This document shows positions 9,201 through 16,571 of a stretch of 58,249 nt of DNA, piece after piece. The number at the start of each line of letters is the position of its first letter. Position 1 is the first letter of the stretch. Location: NCBI GenBank assembly GCA_964598225.1, contig CAZRBG010000038.1:1-58249 (forward strand). The letters are read 5' to 3'. This DNA is from SG8-4 sp964598225 (lineage in GTDB: Bacteria; Planctomycetota; Phycisphaerae; Sedimentisphaerales; Anaerobacaceae). A program made the position numbers and the translations under genes. The notes under the pieces were generated by a model. It saw only the letters and a list, made by a program, of their open reading frames with translations. It made no database searches and was not told the origin of the DNA.

Positions 9201-9347
9201 ACACTCGAGCGCCTCCTCAAAGGCTTGCAGAGCGAAGGAGCTTTCTTCGCGGCGATTCTGTTCATTGCAGCGGTCATAATACTCGCATGGCCTGCGAGAC
9301 CGAGAAAACCGATGCCGACTCCGGCTCTCAATCAAGGAGTAAGCTGA
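6246..9347 (+). CDS. membrane Ser/Thr protein kinase with TM2 domain
   Basis: The protein has 1033 residues. The kinase domain spans about residues 14-265. It has the glycine loop GRGGFGEV at 23-30, the lysine in VALKAV at 44, the catalytic loop HRDLKPGN, a DYG in place of the usual DFG, and the activation-loop end GTVHYMAPE. It is followed by a cytosolic linker and several blocks of transmembrane helices. A TM2-type domain near residues 720-790 is recognised by two hydrophobic helices around a GLHRFYVGK turn. More membrane helices follow at the end. The kinase is presumably regulated by the membrane part. It follows an FHA-like protein and overlaps the next gene by one base (TGATG), so it is part of one transcription unit. 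Confidence 0.9.
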   Translation: MQRYQYQHGDRPLEGYTVQRAAGRGGFGEVYYAVSDGGREVALKAVQNYEQIELRGIGQCMNIKSPHLVTIFDVRHNDQNEPFVIMEYVSGPSLRDLLAESPGGLGAQKAAFFLREIAKGLSFLHECGIVHRDLKPGNVFYENGYVKIGDYGLAKAISASRHSGHTITVGTVHYMAPEIGAGNYNRSIDIYALGVLLYEMLTGDVPFSGSSPAEILMRHMTDVPSLDNIEEPFASVIKKALAKDPEDRYKTVQEMVEDLYGSENIRNSVSHFAPEELSIIAERVAAKAKIANEPGVRTPRPASPDAPTREIGGQAADGAPKNIGKQINETAQRVAQQADDFGRQVADRVDAKMRFSAIADSVHPHQRRTLAFLTMAMIAVGAGLLNGPRNVLPAAIAVFAMTAICSRVVLFTRQRWFTNLEPEAQWIPRIAMCCVAALLASIVPGLLSMSGIALFQGVGFPRGFHPMKFLPALLFRGGSMWLALALPMFLVNWSRISDPQRAKRISLGSAIWIGILGLISAAIFGQRGFLIAAVLAGTSLVVQAYSPFGRVIKQAQPQPAQNQTKKKKTQQTGTAVGSLVSPKIRALWWIGCFLTLGLGIFLLVAASQMRSDESVIFGAMGVNSLIAMVFCLAMSARKRFTGWYGYLIKPVLLAILLMTVVTASICMSQINLRDEEFLLALFMIIFPQVAFFGVLFIPARVFDGAPKKAAPQPASPPGPAANQRSDVSSFKRLWALLLCSVGFSGFPAGLHRFYVGKIGTGILWFLTFGLFFIGQLIDIILIITGQFRDRYGHPLEIWLNKSELDAKTPDTSVAAAASGPDVETPPQEQAEDAQPAATEDFTPQPAYATWGSSAMFERFHPLAFLFSGLGFVLTFVAIAVGLFFALHIPHFMGAADSDLAREMERSLGSNWPQILMDIARIVFIVLMLPAVVCISIGRRHLGARHLIRGILGLGGLLAAVLVLGDGMYWTFRRGTHVTGHEGFGPTLERLLKGLQSEGAFFAAILFIAAVIILAWPARPRKPMPTPALNQGVS

Positions 9348-10546
9348 TGAATGTAATGGTAGGACTTCCAGCTCTGATACTTCTGCTGCTCGCAGTGATC
9401 GGGGTGACGATCTTATTGATCAAACTATTCTCGAAACGGCCTTCGGTTGCAGCGGTCATAGTTGTAGCTATTCTCGCTTCTGTCGTCGTGGGCTATCTGG
9501 TTATGGGCGTTTCGCATCGACGTGCCGCGCCAACAGCAATCTACCAGCAAGATCGCCCCGCACCGCCGCCTCGTCCCACAGGCCCGAGTGCGGCTATCTG
9601 GATGCCCGGTATCGAGGATGAGTTCGAGGCCAATATTTATCCTTCGAAGCTATCGGCCGTTCGCTCGCTCGGCCTGCGGATAGGCGAGCCGATCCGGCGG
9701 CTCTTCGGCAGTCAGCAGTGGCCGACGAAAGGTATTGTTTTCGAGAGCAACCACGACCGTACACTACTCGAAGAGTTCGTCAAGACCGCCTTTCGCAAGT
9801 TTCCCAATGTCCAATGGACCATCGAGCCGGAAACGGTAGCCGTGGAACCGAACGAAGTCGGTATTTCCCTTGACCTGTCGGTATCTCAAACCAGCGACCC
9901 GGCCTGGCCCGCCGCCAATTCCGGTGATGGCGATTTCGTGAGCAGAGTCGCCAGCGGAACGTATCGCGCAAGGATCCTCCACCAAAGCAAGCGAGCAACC
10001 ATAAACGCCGACTTCGTGGAAAAGCCCTGGATCGAGAACTTCTACGGCCATTGGAACAGCCGACCGAATAAGCGGCTTATTGTCGCCAAGTCCGACGGAA
10101 GCTGTCTGACGGGTCAGGAAGCCGAACGGCAGGCGATCTTAAATGCCTGCAATCAGCTTACCCCATTGTTGCGAGAAAAGTCAAGGGCCAGGGCCAAGCC
10201 GTCTCTGACGCGAAAGGTGACTCCGAACGACATTCGAGAGAATGGTTTCATCGTCGATCAATTCTCGCAGAAGTTCGACGGCCGAGCGGGCGAGATTTGG
10301 CGACACGCCCTTCTGATAGATGCTTCCTCGGAAAAACTGGAGCGGTTGGCCGCCCATAAGGCGGTTGTCGCGATGAGAACGCGAGTAAGCTGGGCGAAAA
10401 TGATCTCTTCGGTTCTCGGACTGTTGACACTGATTGTTATCACGTACGTCTTTCTCAACGCCGCGACCAGAGGCTACTACACGTGGTCGCTGCGGATCGC
10501 CGGGGCGGTCCTTGCCGTGACTGTAATAATTCTCTTTGTCATGTAG
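9347..10546 (+). CDS. hypothetical membrane protein of the kinase cluster
   Basis: The ATG at 9347 overlaps the stop codon of the kinase gene and has an AAGGAG site, so it is preferred over an in-frame ATG 60 bases upstream. The 399-residue protein has two N-terminal membrane helices (about residues 6-26 and 32-54), a Pro/Arg-rich segment, a soluble domain of about 270 residues and two membrane helices at the C-terminus. I do not recognise the soluble domain. Tight coupling to the kinase suggests it belongs to the same complex or is a kinase substrate. The position between a kinase and a sigma factor would suit a signal-transmitting membrane protein, but that is inference. Confidence 0.75.
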   Translation: MNVMVGLPALILLLLAVIGVTILLIKLFSKRPSVAAVIVVAILASVVVGYLVMGVSHRRAAPTAIYQQDRPAPPPRPTGPSAAIWMPGIEDEFEANIYPSKLSAVRSLGLRIGEPIRRLFGSQQWPTKGIVFESNHDRTLLEEFVKTAFRKFPNVQWTIEPETVAVEPNEVGISLDLSVSQTSDPAWPAANSGDGDFVSRVASGTYRARILHQSKRATINADFVEKPWIENFYGHWNSRPNKRLIVAKSDGSCLTGQEAERQAILNACNQLTPLLREKSRARAKPSLTRKVTPNDIRENGFIVDQFSQKFDGRAGEIWRHALLIDASSEKLERLAAHKAVVAMRTRVSWAKMISSVLGLLTLIVITYVFLNAATRGYYTWSLRIAGAVLAVTVIILFVM

Positions 10547-10563
10547 GGGAGGTCTCTTATAAT
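10536..10563 (+). promoter_or_regulatory. sigma-70-type promoter in front of the ECF sigma gene
   Basis: TTGTCA at 10536-10541 and TATAAT at 10558-10563 are separated by 16 bases and match the housekeeping consensus closely. The box pair straddles the stop codon of the upstream gene. The start codon at 10574 lies only 10 bases after the -10 box, so a transcript from here would be leaderless or nearly so. The GGGGAGG at 10546-10552 is too far (21 bases) from this start to act as an ordinary ribosome site. Confidence 0.5.
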
Positions 10564-10573
10564 ATGCTCCGGC

Positions 10574-11491
10574 ATGAAAAAATCCACAAACAGAGTGACG
10601 GAGGCCGAGCAGTACCTCCTGGACAAGATTCGCCGGGGCAACGAACAGGCCTGGTCGGAGTTTGTCGACCGTTACCGTGGACGCCTGCTGAGCTTCGCAC
10701 GGACCAAGCTGTTGCAGCAGGCCGACGCCGAGGACAGCGTCCAGGAGACGTTTATAGCCTTTATCAAGGGACTGCCGAATTATCGCGGCGAGTGCAGTCT
10801 GGAGACATATCTGTTCGTACTGCTGCGGCGTAAGGTCATCGACACATACCGCAGCCGCAACGCAAAACACGCCTGTCTGATACAGGACACTTACGACACT
10901 CAGAGCGATGAAAAACCGTCCGATCCCTTTGCCGGCGTAGCCGGGCCGGAACAAACCGCAAGCTGGTATGCCCGGGCCGATGAGAAATGTGAATTGCAGA
11001 AACATGCCCTTGCCGATGGTATTACCAAACTCATCGACGGATTCAAGAGTTCGTTGAACTTTCGCGACTTGCAGATTGCGGAATTACTGTTCTATTGCCA
11101 GCTTTCCAATAAGGACGTCGGCAGGATTATGGACATGAACGAAAAGGCCATCGCCCTGATCAAGCACCGAAGTCTCAAGCAGATCCGCGCCAACGTTGAG
11201 TCCTCCAGCATTCCCGTCGGGCCCTCGTCGGCGGAGTTCGAGAATATCCTGACCGAGACGTGGGAATATCAACGACCGAGTTGCCCCAAGCGAAGCACCA
11301 TCGGAGCGCATCTGCTCGGGACTCTCGATGAAGACTGGAACAATTATGTCGATTTTCACGTGAACACTCTCGGCTGCAAATTCTGCCGGGCCAACTACGA
11401 AGACCTCAAAGCCCAAAGCAGCAAGAGCCAGAGCAATAAACTACGCGCCCGTATAATGCAATCAACCGCCGGATTTCTCAGCAGACATTAA
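10574..11491 (+). CDS. ECF-type RNA polymerase sigma factor with C-terminal Cys/His region
   Basis: The protein has 305 residues. Region 2 lies at about residues 20-95, with DAEDSVQETFIAFIKGL and the promoter-melting helix ending VIDTYRSR. Region 4 is at about 155-215, with the helix-turn-helix LSNKDVGRIMDMNEKAIALIKHR. The final 90 residues extend beyond a normal ECF factor. They contain C..K...IGAH, then H-x5-C-x2-C (HVNTLGCKFC), which resembles a fused zinc-binding anti-sigma motif. Such a tail could keep the factor inactive until a signal arrives, perhaps phosphorylation by the neighbouring kinase. Upstream in-frame codons reach a stop without another start, so the ATG at 10574 is the earliest possible start. 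Confidence 0.8.
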   Translation: MKKSTNRVTEAEQYLLDKIRRGNEQAWSEFVDRYRGRLLSFARTKLLQQADAEDSVQETFIAFIKGLPNYRGECSLETYLFVLLRRKVIDTYRSRNAKHACLIQDTYDTQSDEKPSDPFAGVAGPEQTASWYARADEKCELQKHALADGITKLIDGFKSSLNFRDLQIAELLFYCQLSNKDVGRIMDMNEKAIALIKHRSLKQIRANVESSSIPVGPSSAEFENILTETWEYQRPSCPKRSTIGAHLLGTLDEDWNNYVDFHVNTLGCKFCRANYEDLKAQSSKSQSNKLRARIMQSTAGFLSRH

Positions 11492-11539
11492 TGACATTTA
11501 CATAGGTAACCAAGCAGAACATACATAAGCGGAGAAATT

Positions 11540-12556
11540 GTGAATATGAAAACCACGCAGAACGCAAACCAGCGAGTTCGTTATTTATCTACCGCATTTC
11601 TTTCAATCATACTACTATCCGCCGCTCCACTTCATGCGGGCAAATATGTTTTCACAGTCCGCGGCGATAAGACATTCGTAAATGAACAACGAATTATTGT
11701 CAAAGGGCTTCGCTGCTCGAATGCTTTGGTAAGCGATGAGTCCGCAGAGGAATTGATCGACAACCTCGACACCTTTGCATCTTACGGGATAAATACCGTC
11801 AGTGTCTTCTTCATGGGTTCGCGGTTCGGCGACGTTAAAGGTTACCACAAAGACGGAAGCCTCAATCCGGTTTATGCCGCTCGTATGGCGCGAATCCTCG
11901 AAGCAGCCGACGACCGAGGAATGATCGTTCTCGTTGGCTGTCTCTACTGGGGCAACTCCAAAGCCAAGTGGGAAGGCTGGACGCAGAAAGAGGCAAATGC
12001 CGCCGTCGCCGACACCGTTCGCTGGCTGAAAGAACACGATTATCGCAATGTGTTCGTGGATGTTGACAACGAGGGCATGGCAAAAAGGGCAAAGAGCTTC
12101 GATAACCGACAAATGGTCATAGCCGGAAAGAAGGTCGATCCTGAATGTGTTATCGCCACCAATTTTCACGGTCCGCCGCCGCCGGAGGCCGATCTCGGCA
12201 TACATTTCAGCGAGAAGGTCCCCGACAAGCCCTACATCGAAAGCGAAGGCACACCCAAGAACGCGCCGGGCGGCTACTGGGGCAAATACAGCAAGAGGAA
12301 AGGCTACTACAACTACATCAACATAGGACTCTACACCGAGAAGATGAAGGCCAACCAAAAAGCCATCACAGCCGAGCATCTGGACAACGGACACGGCTAT
12401 ATGTGTGCATCCACGTGGCTTCAGTGCCCGCCGCCCTCAGGACCGAATAGCCGCCCCGGCGGCGACGGCACAAAAGGATCGCCGGGCATCCGCTGGTGGC
12501 TTGAATCCGTACGCAAAAAATACGGACCATACGTTCCCCCACCGATAGACCGGTAG
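11540..12556 (+). CDS. secreted glycoside-hydrolase-like protein (TIM-barrel, GH5/cellulase-like)
   Basis: The protein has about 338 residues with an N-terminal signal peptide (hydrophobic core FLSIILLSAAPLHA). An alternative ATG six bases in would only shorten the n-region. The mature part looks like a TIM-barrel of the cellulase superfamily: FVNEQRIIVKGLRCSN, a helix with YGINTVSVFFMG, YAARMARILEAADDRGMIVLVG and YRNVFVDVDNEG. In place of the usual NE catalytic acid motif it has VDNEG, in the right position for the acid/base Glu. A later YIESEGTPK could supply the nucleophile Glu. Polysaccharide hydrolysis is inferred and the substrate is unknown. The gene converges with the Gfo/Idh/MocA gene. 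Confidence 0.6.
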   Translation: MNMKTTQNANQRVRYLSTAFLSIILLSAAPLHAGKYVFTVRGDKTFVNEQRIIVKGLRCSNALVSDESAEELIDNLDTFASYGINTVSVFFMGSRFGDVKGYHKDGSLNPVYAARMARILEAADDRGMIVLVGCLYWGNSKAKWEGWTQKEANAAVADTVRWLKEHDYRNVFVDVDNEGMAKRAKSFDNRQMVIAGKKVDPECVIATNFHGPPPPEADLGIHFSEKVPDKPYIESEGTPKNAPGGYWGKYSKRKGYYNYINIGLYTEKMKANQKAITAEHLDNGHGYMCASTWLQCPPPSGPNSRPGGDGTKGSPGIRWWLESVRKKYGPYVPPPIDR

Positions 12557-12573
12557 GGTGTGCACTGCACACC
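12557..12573. terminator. perfect 8-bp inverted repeat between convergent genes
   Basis: GGTGTGCA, one spacer base and TGCACACC form a perfect palindrome immediately after the stop of the forward gene and seven bases before the stop of the reverse gene. It has no T-run. It could be a bidirectional terminator or simply a repeat remnant. The one-base loop means it would need to open to form a hairpin. Confidence 0.4.
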
Positions 12574-12579
12574 AGGGCG

Positions 12580-13962
12580 TTATATGGTCCGCCCCTCGCG
12601 GTATTTCGGCTTGATGTACTTGCCGGCGTCGGGCGCGTTTGTCACCTTCATGCTCTTCCAGTCGAAATCCAGGTTCCTGCCCGCGCGCAGAGCGACGTTG
12701 CCCATGAGCGTGAACTCGGTCAGCGGACCGGAATAGTCGAAATTGTTACTGGCGGCGCCTTTACCTTTACACGCATCAAGCCAGTCACCATGGTGCCCGT
12801 TCACGCGCGGCAGCGTCTTGGGCGGTCTGTCATAGGCCCGCATCTTTGTCTCCGGTATGATTCGAGGTGACCTCGACCAGCCCTCGCCCAGGATGGCGCC
12901 TTTCGTACCGATGAAGATGATACCGTTGCCGCCAAGTTTTCTGCGTGCTTCCAGCTCAGCGGGGCGCGGAGGCATCAGTCCGCCCTCGTACCACGTGATC
13001 CGCACAGGTCCCATGCCGGCGCGGGGCGGGAAATTGAAGTAAATTAACGATGCCGCCGGGCAGGTCTCCTCGGTAGTGCCGTAAGAGCCGGCTTCCACGC
13101 TGAAAGTTTCGGCCCGATCCAGTTTCAGAGCCCAGAAGGCCGGATCGAGATGGTGACAGGCAAAGTCGCCGATGGTGCCGGAGCCGAACTGCCACCACGC
13201 GCGCCAACGGACAGGCGCGTAGTCCGGATGATAAGGCCGCCGCGGCACGGGTTCGAGCCATCTTTCCCAATCGAAGCCGTCGGGCACGGGCGGAGTTTCC
13301 TTCGGCCGGTCGGTGAGTTTAGTCCAGCGACGCGCGCCCGTGTCGGTCCATGCGTGAACTTCCTGCACGTCGCCGATAGCGCCGTCCCAGATCCATTCAC
13401 ACGTCAGGCGAATGTCCTCGCTGGAATGACCGAAGTTGCCCAATTGGGTTGCGACGCCGGCCTTACGGGCGGCCTCGGTTACTGCGCGGGTTTCATAAAC
13501 AGTTCGGCAGAGGGGTTTCTCGCAGTAGACGTGCTTGCCCTTTGCGATAGCGTCGAGCACCACCATAGCATGAGAATGGTCGGGGGTAGCAACGAGAACC
13601 GCATCGATATCTTCGCTGTCGAACATTTCATTATAATCATGATAAGCCGGGCATGGTTGACCATAGCGCTGTTTCACCAATCCGAGAGCGGGTTTGAGGC
13701 CGGCTTTGCCGCCGTAATAGAACATGCTGTAATCGCTCTGTTGGTTAATGTCGCAAAGCGCCGCAATTCGGGCTTGCGGCTCGTTGAAGAGCTGCTTCAT
13801 GTTGACAATGCCCTGGCCGCCCGTCCCGATCATAGCGACGTTGACTTTTTCGCTCGGCGCGGTGTTGCCGGCGCCGCCGAGAACATGACGGGGTACAAAT
13901 GTAAAGGCTGCGGCCGCAGCAGCGCCGCCCAGTAAGTTCCTGCGAGAGATTTCTTTATTCAT
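12580..13962 (-). CDS. Gfo/Idh/MocA family oxidoreductase, Tat-exported
   Basis: The protein has 460 residues. The N-terminus carries a twin-arginine signal (ISRRNLLGGAAAAAAF). The Rossmann fold follows, with NVAMIGTGGQG, ALCDIN and the diagnostic DAVLVATPDHSHA and KGKHVYCEKPL. The C-terminal part has the alpha/beta domain typical of NAD(P)-dependent sugar and inositol dehydrogenases. Exported members of this family are abundant in planctomycetes and probably act on sugars or sugar acids outside the cytoplasm with a pre-bound cofactor. The substrate is unknown. The upstream 36 bases separate it from the lipoprotein gene of the Mla operon on the same strand. Confidence 0.9.
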   Translation of the reverse strand: MNKEISRRNLLGGAAAAAAFTFVPRHVLGGAGNTAPSEKVNVAMIGTGGQGIVNMKQLFNEPQARIAALCDINQQSDYSMFYYGGKAGLKPALGLVKQRYGQPCPAYHDYNEMFDSEDIDAVLVATPDHSHAMVVLDAIAKGKHVYCEKPLCRTVYETRAVTEAARKAGVATQLGNFGHSSEDIRLTCEWIWDGAIGDVQEVHAWTDTGARRWTKLTDRPKETPPVPDGFDWERWLEPVPRRPYHPDYAPVRWRAWWQFGSGTIGDFACHHLDPAFWALKLDRAETFSVEAGSYGTTEETCPAASLIYFNFPPRAGMGPVRITWYEGGLMPPRPAELEARRKLGGNGIIFIGTKGAILGEGWSRSPRIIPETKMRAYDRPPKTLPRVNGHHGDWLDACKGKGAASNNFDYSGPLTEFTLMGNVALRAGRNLDFDWKSMKVTNAPDAGKYIKPKYREGRTI

Positions 13963-13998
13963 TTAAGTGCTCCTTATTCTGTTCGACTATGTTGCAGT

Positions 13999-14655
13999 CT
14001 ATCGGCCGGGCAAGCCCCACCCTACGACTGATGTCTCACTCATTTGTTCGATCAGGTCTTTCTCAAGCGAGGAAAGAATATCTTCGAGACATTTGCTAAA
14101 GGCTTTGACCAGCTCTTGAGGATTCTCGGATTCAAGGTCGACAGCCGTCCTATATGTTTCGCTGAAAACCGGCGCCATTTCTCCGGCATCTTCGGTCTTT
14201 AACAGAAAGATACGCATTTCCATTACCGCTTCCGGCGATGCTTCATTCCTAAAGTCCCCGTATAGTGCGGTAACGTTACCTTCGATAACATGTGTCGGTT
14301 CGACCAGCGTTGCGGCATCCATTACTGTTCCAAAGAGTCCGGATTCGGCCAACCAATTGCGGGTCTTTTCCGTTATCATGGCCGCAGGTGAGACCAGAAA
14401 CTTATTGTAGAAATCCGACTCGTATTCGAATTCGCCCGTTCGATAGACAAACCCTTTGTCGGCATACGCCGAATCGATCGTAAACCGGCGAACCTCCAGG
14501 ATGGTATCCGAATCGGCCCGGGTCGGCTCACCCCGGCGATCCGCATTCAGAACGTAATACTCCTTGTCATAGGTCTGACGGTTGTTACATCCCGACCCAG
14601 CAATAAGGCATACGAGCATACTGACAATTATTCGCAAGTACATTTTACCGTTCAT
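13999..14655 (-). CDS. ABC-type transport auxiliary lipoprotein (PqiC/DUF330-like) of the Mla system
   Basis: The start at 14655 overlaps the end of the MCE gene by 11 bases and gives a lipoprotein signal ending AGSGC. An upstream in-frame start adds ten residues without a signal-like n-region. The 218-residue protein has a YYVLNADRRG opening, a strand FTIDSAY, a tyrosine-rich region and a later PTHVIEGNVTALYGDF. This layout resembles the PqiC/YmbA lipoprotein family, which binds MCE proteins at the outer membrane. It is the last gene of the four-gene lipid transport operon. It probably connects the MCE tunnel to the outer membrane. Confidence 0.7.
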   Translation of the reverse strand: MNGKMYLRIIVSMLVCLIAGSGCNNRQTYDKEYYVLNADRRGEPTRADSDTILEVRRFTIDSAYADKGFVYRTGEFEYESDFYNKFLVSPAAMITEKTRNWLAESGLFGTVMDAATLVEPTHVIEGNVTALYGDFRNEASPEAVMEMRIFLLKTEDAGEMAPVFSETYRTAVDLESENPQELVKAFSKCLEDILSSLEKDLIEQMSETSVVGWGLPGR

Positions 14656-15733
14656 TCGGCACCTCCCGGTGAGATGGGGGTTCACTGAAAAACAGACTGG
14701 ACGGATGCTTTTTGAGAGTCTCCGTCAAATCCCTGATGTCTTCTGAAATCTTTTCGAAATTGGCCAGGATCAGCCCAATCTGAGGTCTTTCGGTTGCCAC
14801 CAGTCTGTCGAGCCTGACGAGCGTCTTGTTGAGACGTGAAAGGACCTCTACCATATTGGCCGTTGGTATCTCTGCTTCCGGGCCGACCAGCAGCCTCTGT
14901 AAGTGCTCGTTGGTTCGGCGGACTTCAGCAAGAAGACTTTGAATCTCATTGCCGATAGCCGCAGTATTCACATCTTGCACTGCCTTGTCGGCCGAATCAA
15001 ACGCGTCCTGAGCGCTCAGGCTTATCTTCCTGGTATCCAGATTTCTAACCTGCGTTCTTGCTTCGGTGAGCAATACTTTCATTTCCTTACTAATCTCGCC
15101 GACGTCGGCATCGGCAATAGCCGAGTCTATCGAGCTTAACACCGCCTCGACCGTACTGATGAGTTTATCTATCTCCAACTCCTGCAATCTGCGAAGCACT
15201 TTGTCCACAGAGTCTTTCAATGTGCTGAACTCACTGGGCGCCGAAGGCATGTACAGGTTTTTTGGCTCCCAACTGACTTCGAGCAGGTCGAATCTGTTCG
15301 GATCGAGGTAATCCGCCTGCAAGTAGGCCTGCCCGGTGAGCAGGTTCGACGATATCCGCACTCTCAGGCCGCGATCGACCATCTCCTCTAAACACTGCCT
15401 CTGCGTACCGGGCTCAGCCGGAAGGTTCTCCTGATCCACCGAGCATAAGACCATTACGTAGTGTTCAGACATCGGCATGCCGGAATCCCAGGCGGGAAGT
15501 CCGTAGTGTTCGCGGACGAAGGTTATCTTGTCGACCAGTCCGATTCGGACTCCCCTCAATTCCACTGGTGCTCCTTCGGTCAAGCCGGTGACGGATTCGT
15601 CGAAATAGGTCTCAAAGTACAACTTCTCCTGCACCAGAAGTCCCGCGCCGAACACGACAACGGCAGCCAGAACCAGAGCCCCGGCAAGAATTACAAAGAG
15701 CCCTATTTTGAAATAACTCGGTTTCGTGCCCAT
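14645..15733 (-). CDS. mlaD: MlaD/MCE-domain lipid transport protein
   Basis: The protein has 362 residues. One N-terminal membrane helix (about residues 9-33) is followed by the MCE domain at about 35-120 (FDESVTGLTEGAPVELRGVRIGLVDKI), with an extended helical and coiled-coil tail to residue 362. MCE proteins form hexameric tunnels that carry phospholipids between membranes. The tail is longer than in E. coli MlaD (about 180 residues) and closer to the YebT/PqiB style of long needles, although only one MCE domain is seen. The gene follows the ATPase gene with 58 bases between them and overlaps the lipoprotein gene. Confidence 0.85.
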   Translation of the reverse strand: MGTKPSYFKIGLFVILAGALVLAAVVVFGAGLLVQEKLYFETYFDESVTGLTEGAPVELRGVRIGLVDKITFVREHYGLPAWDSGMPMSEHYVMVLCSVDQENLPAEPGTQRQCLEEMVDRGLRVRISSNLLTGQAYLQADYLDPNRFDLLEVSWEPKNLYMPSAPSEFSTLKDSVDKVLRRLQELEIDKLISTVEAVLSSIDSAIADADVGEISKEMKVLLTEARTQVRNLDTRKISLSAQDAFDSADKAVQDVNTAAIGNEIQSLLAEVRRTNEHLQRLLVGPEAEIPTANMVEVLSRLNKTLVRLDRLVATERPQIGLILANFEKISEDIRDLTETLKKHPSSLFFSEPPSHREVPNER

Positions 15734-15791
15734 CTTATATATCCGTTCAATCCCAGTTCATATATCTTTTCGTAAAGAGCAAAATCGAGTG

Positions 15792-16565
15792 TCATGTTGC
15801 TGCTTTTTCTTCGGATTTGCGATGGAAGAACTGCCGAACAAAAGGATTTTCGCTCCGCTCCCGAAGTTCCTCGGGCGTTCCCGCCGCGATAATGGTCTTT
15901 TTATCCTTGTCGAGCATTATCACTCGATCGGCCACAGCAAATATGCTCGGCAGTTCATGCGTGACTATCACGAACGTGATCTTCAGAGTCCGCGAAAGCT
16001 CCAGGATAAGATCGTCGACCTGGGCCGAGATAATCGGATCCAGCCCCGCCGAGGGTTCGTCGAGAAAGAGTATATTCGGGTCGAGGGCCATCGCCCTTGC
16101 AATAGCGGCCCGCTTTCTCATCCCGCCGCTTAATTCGGAGGGCATCTTATACGCGGAATCCGCAAGTCCGACCACCTTCAGTTTCATCAGAGCGATTGTC
16201 TCCATCGCATCGGAAGGAAGATCGGTAAATTCTTCGAGCACCAGACGAATATTGTCCACCAGATTCATCGAGCCAAACAGCGCCCCGTTCTGATACAGCA
16301 CGCCGATATTGCGCAGTATCCCTTTAAGTTCCTGTCCCCGGGCTTTTACTATATCTTTACCGTCAATAAATACTTTTCCTTTCACAGGGTCGTGGAGACC
16401 GATCATGTTTTTTAGCAAGGTGCTCTTGCCGCATCCCGATCCCCCCAGAATAACGAATATTTCACTTTGTTTCACTTCGAAGTTGATATCCTTGAGTACG
16501 GTGAAGTCCCCGTAAGCGACTTCGACGCCTTCGACACGTATTATTGATTTGCCGTTATCCGTCAT
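15792..16565 (-). CDS. mlaF: MlaF-type ABC transporter ATPase
   Basis: The protein has 257 residues and all ABC ATPase motifs: Walker A GGSGCGKST, Q-loop YQNGALF, signature LSGGMRKR, Walker B ILFLDEPSAGLDP and the switch histidine in VTHE. The sequence around the Q-loop and signature is of the MlaF/Ttg2A type. It would power phospholipid movement by the MlaE permease encoded six bases upstream. The closing residues (about residue 245 on) are a short basic tail. Confidence 0.93.
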   Translation of the reverse strand: MTDNGKSIIRVEGVEVAYGDFTVLKDINFEVKQSEIFVILGGSGCGKSTLLKNMIGLHDPVKGKVFIDGKDIVKARGQELKGILRNIGVLYQNGALFGSMNLVDNIRLVLEEFTDLPSDAMETIALMKLKVVGLADSAYKMPSELSGGMRKRAAIARAMALDPNILFLDEPSAGLDPIISAQVDDLILELSRTLKITFVIVTHELPSIFAVADRVIMLDKDKKTIIAAGTPEELRERSENPFVRQFFHRKSEEKAAT

Positions 16566-16571
16566 TCTATG

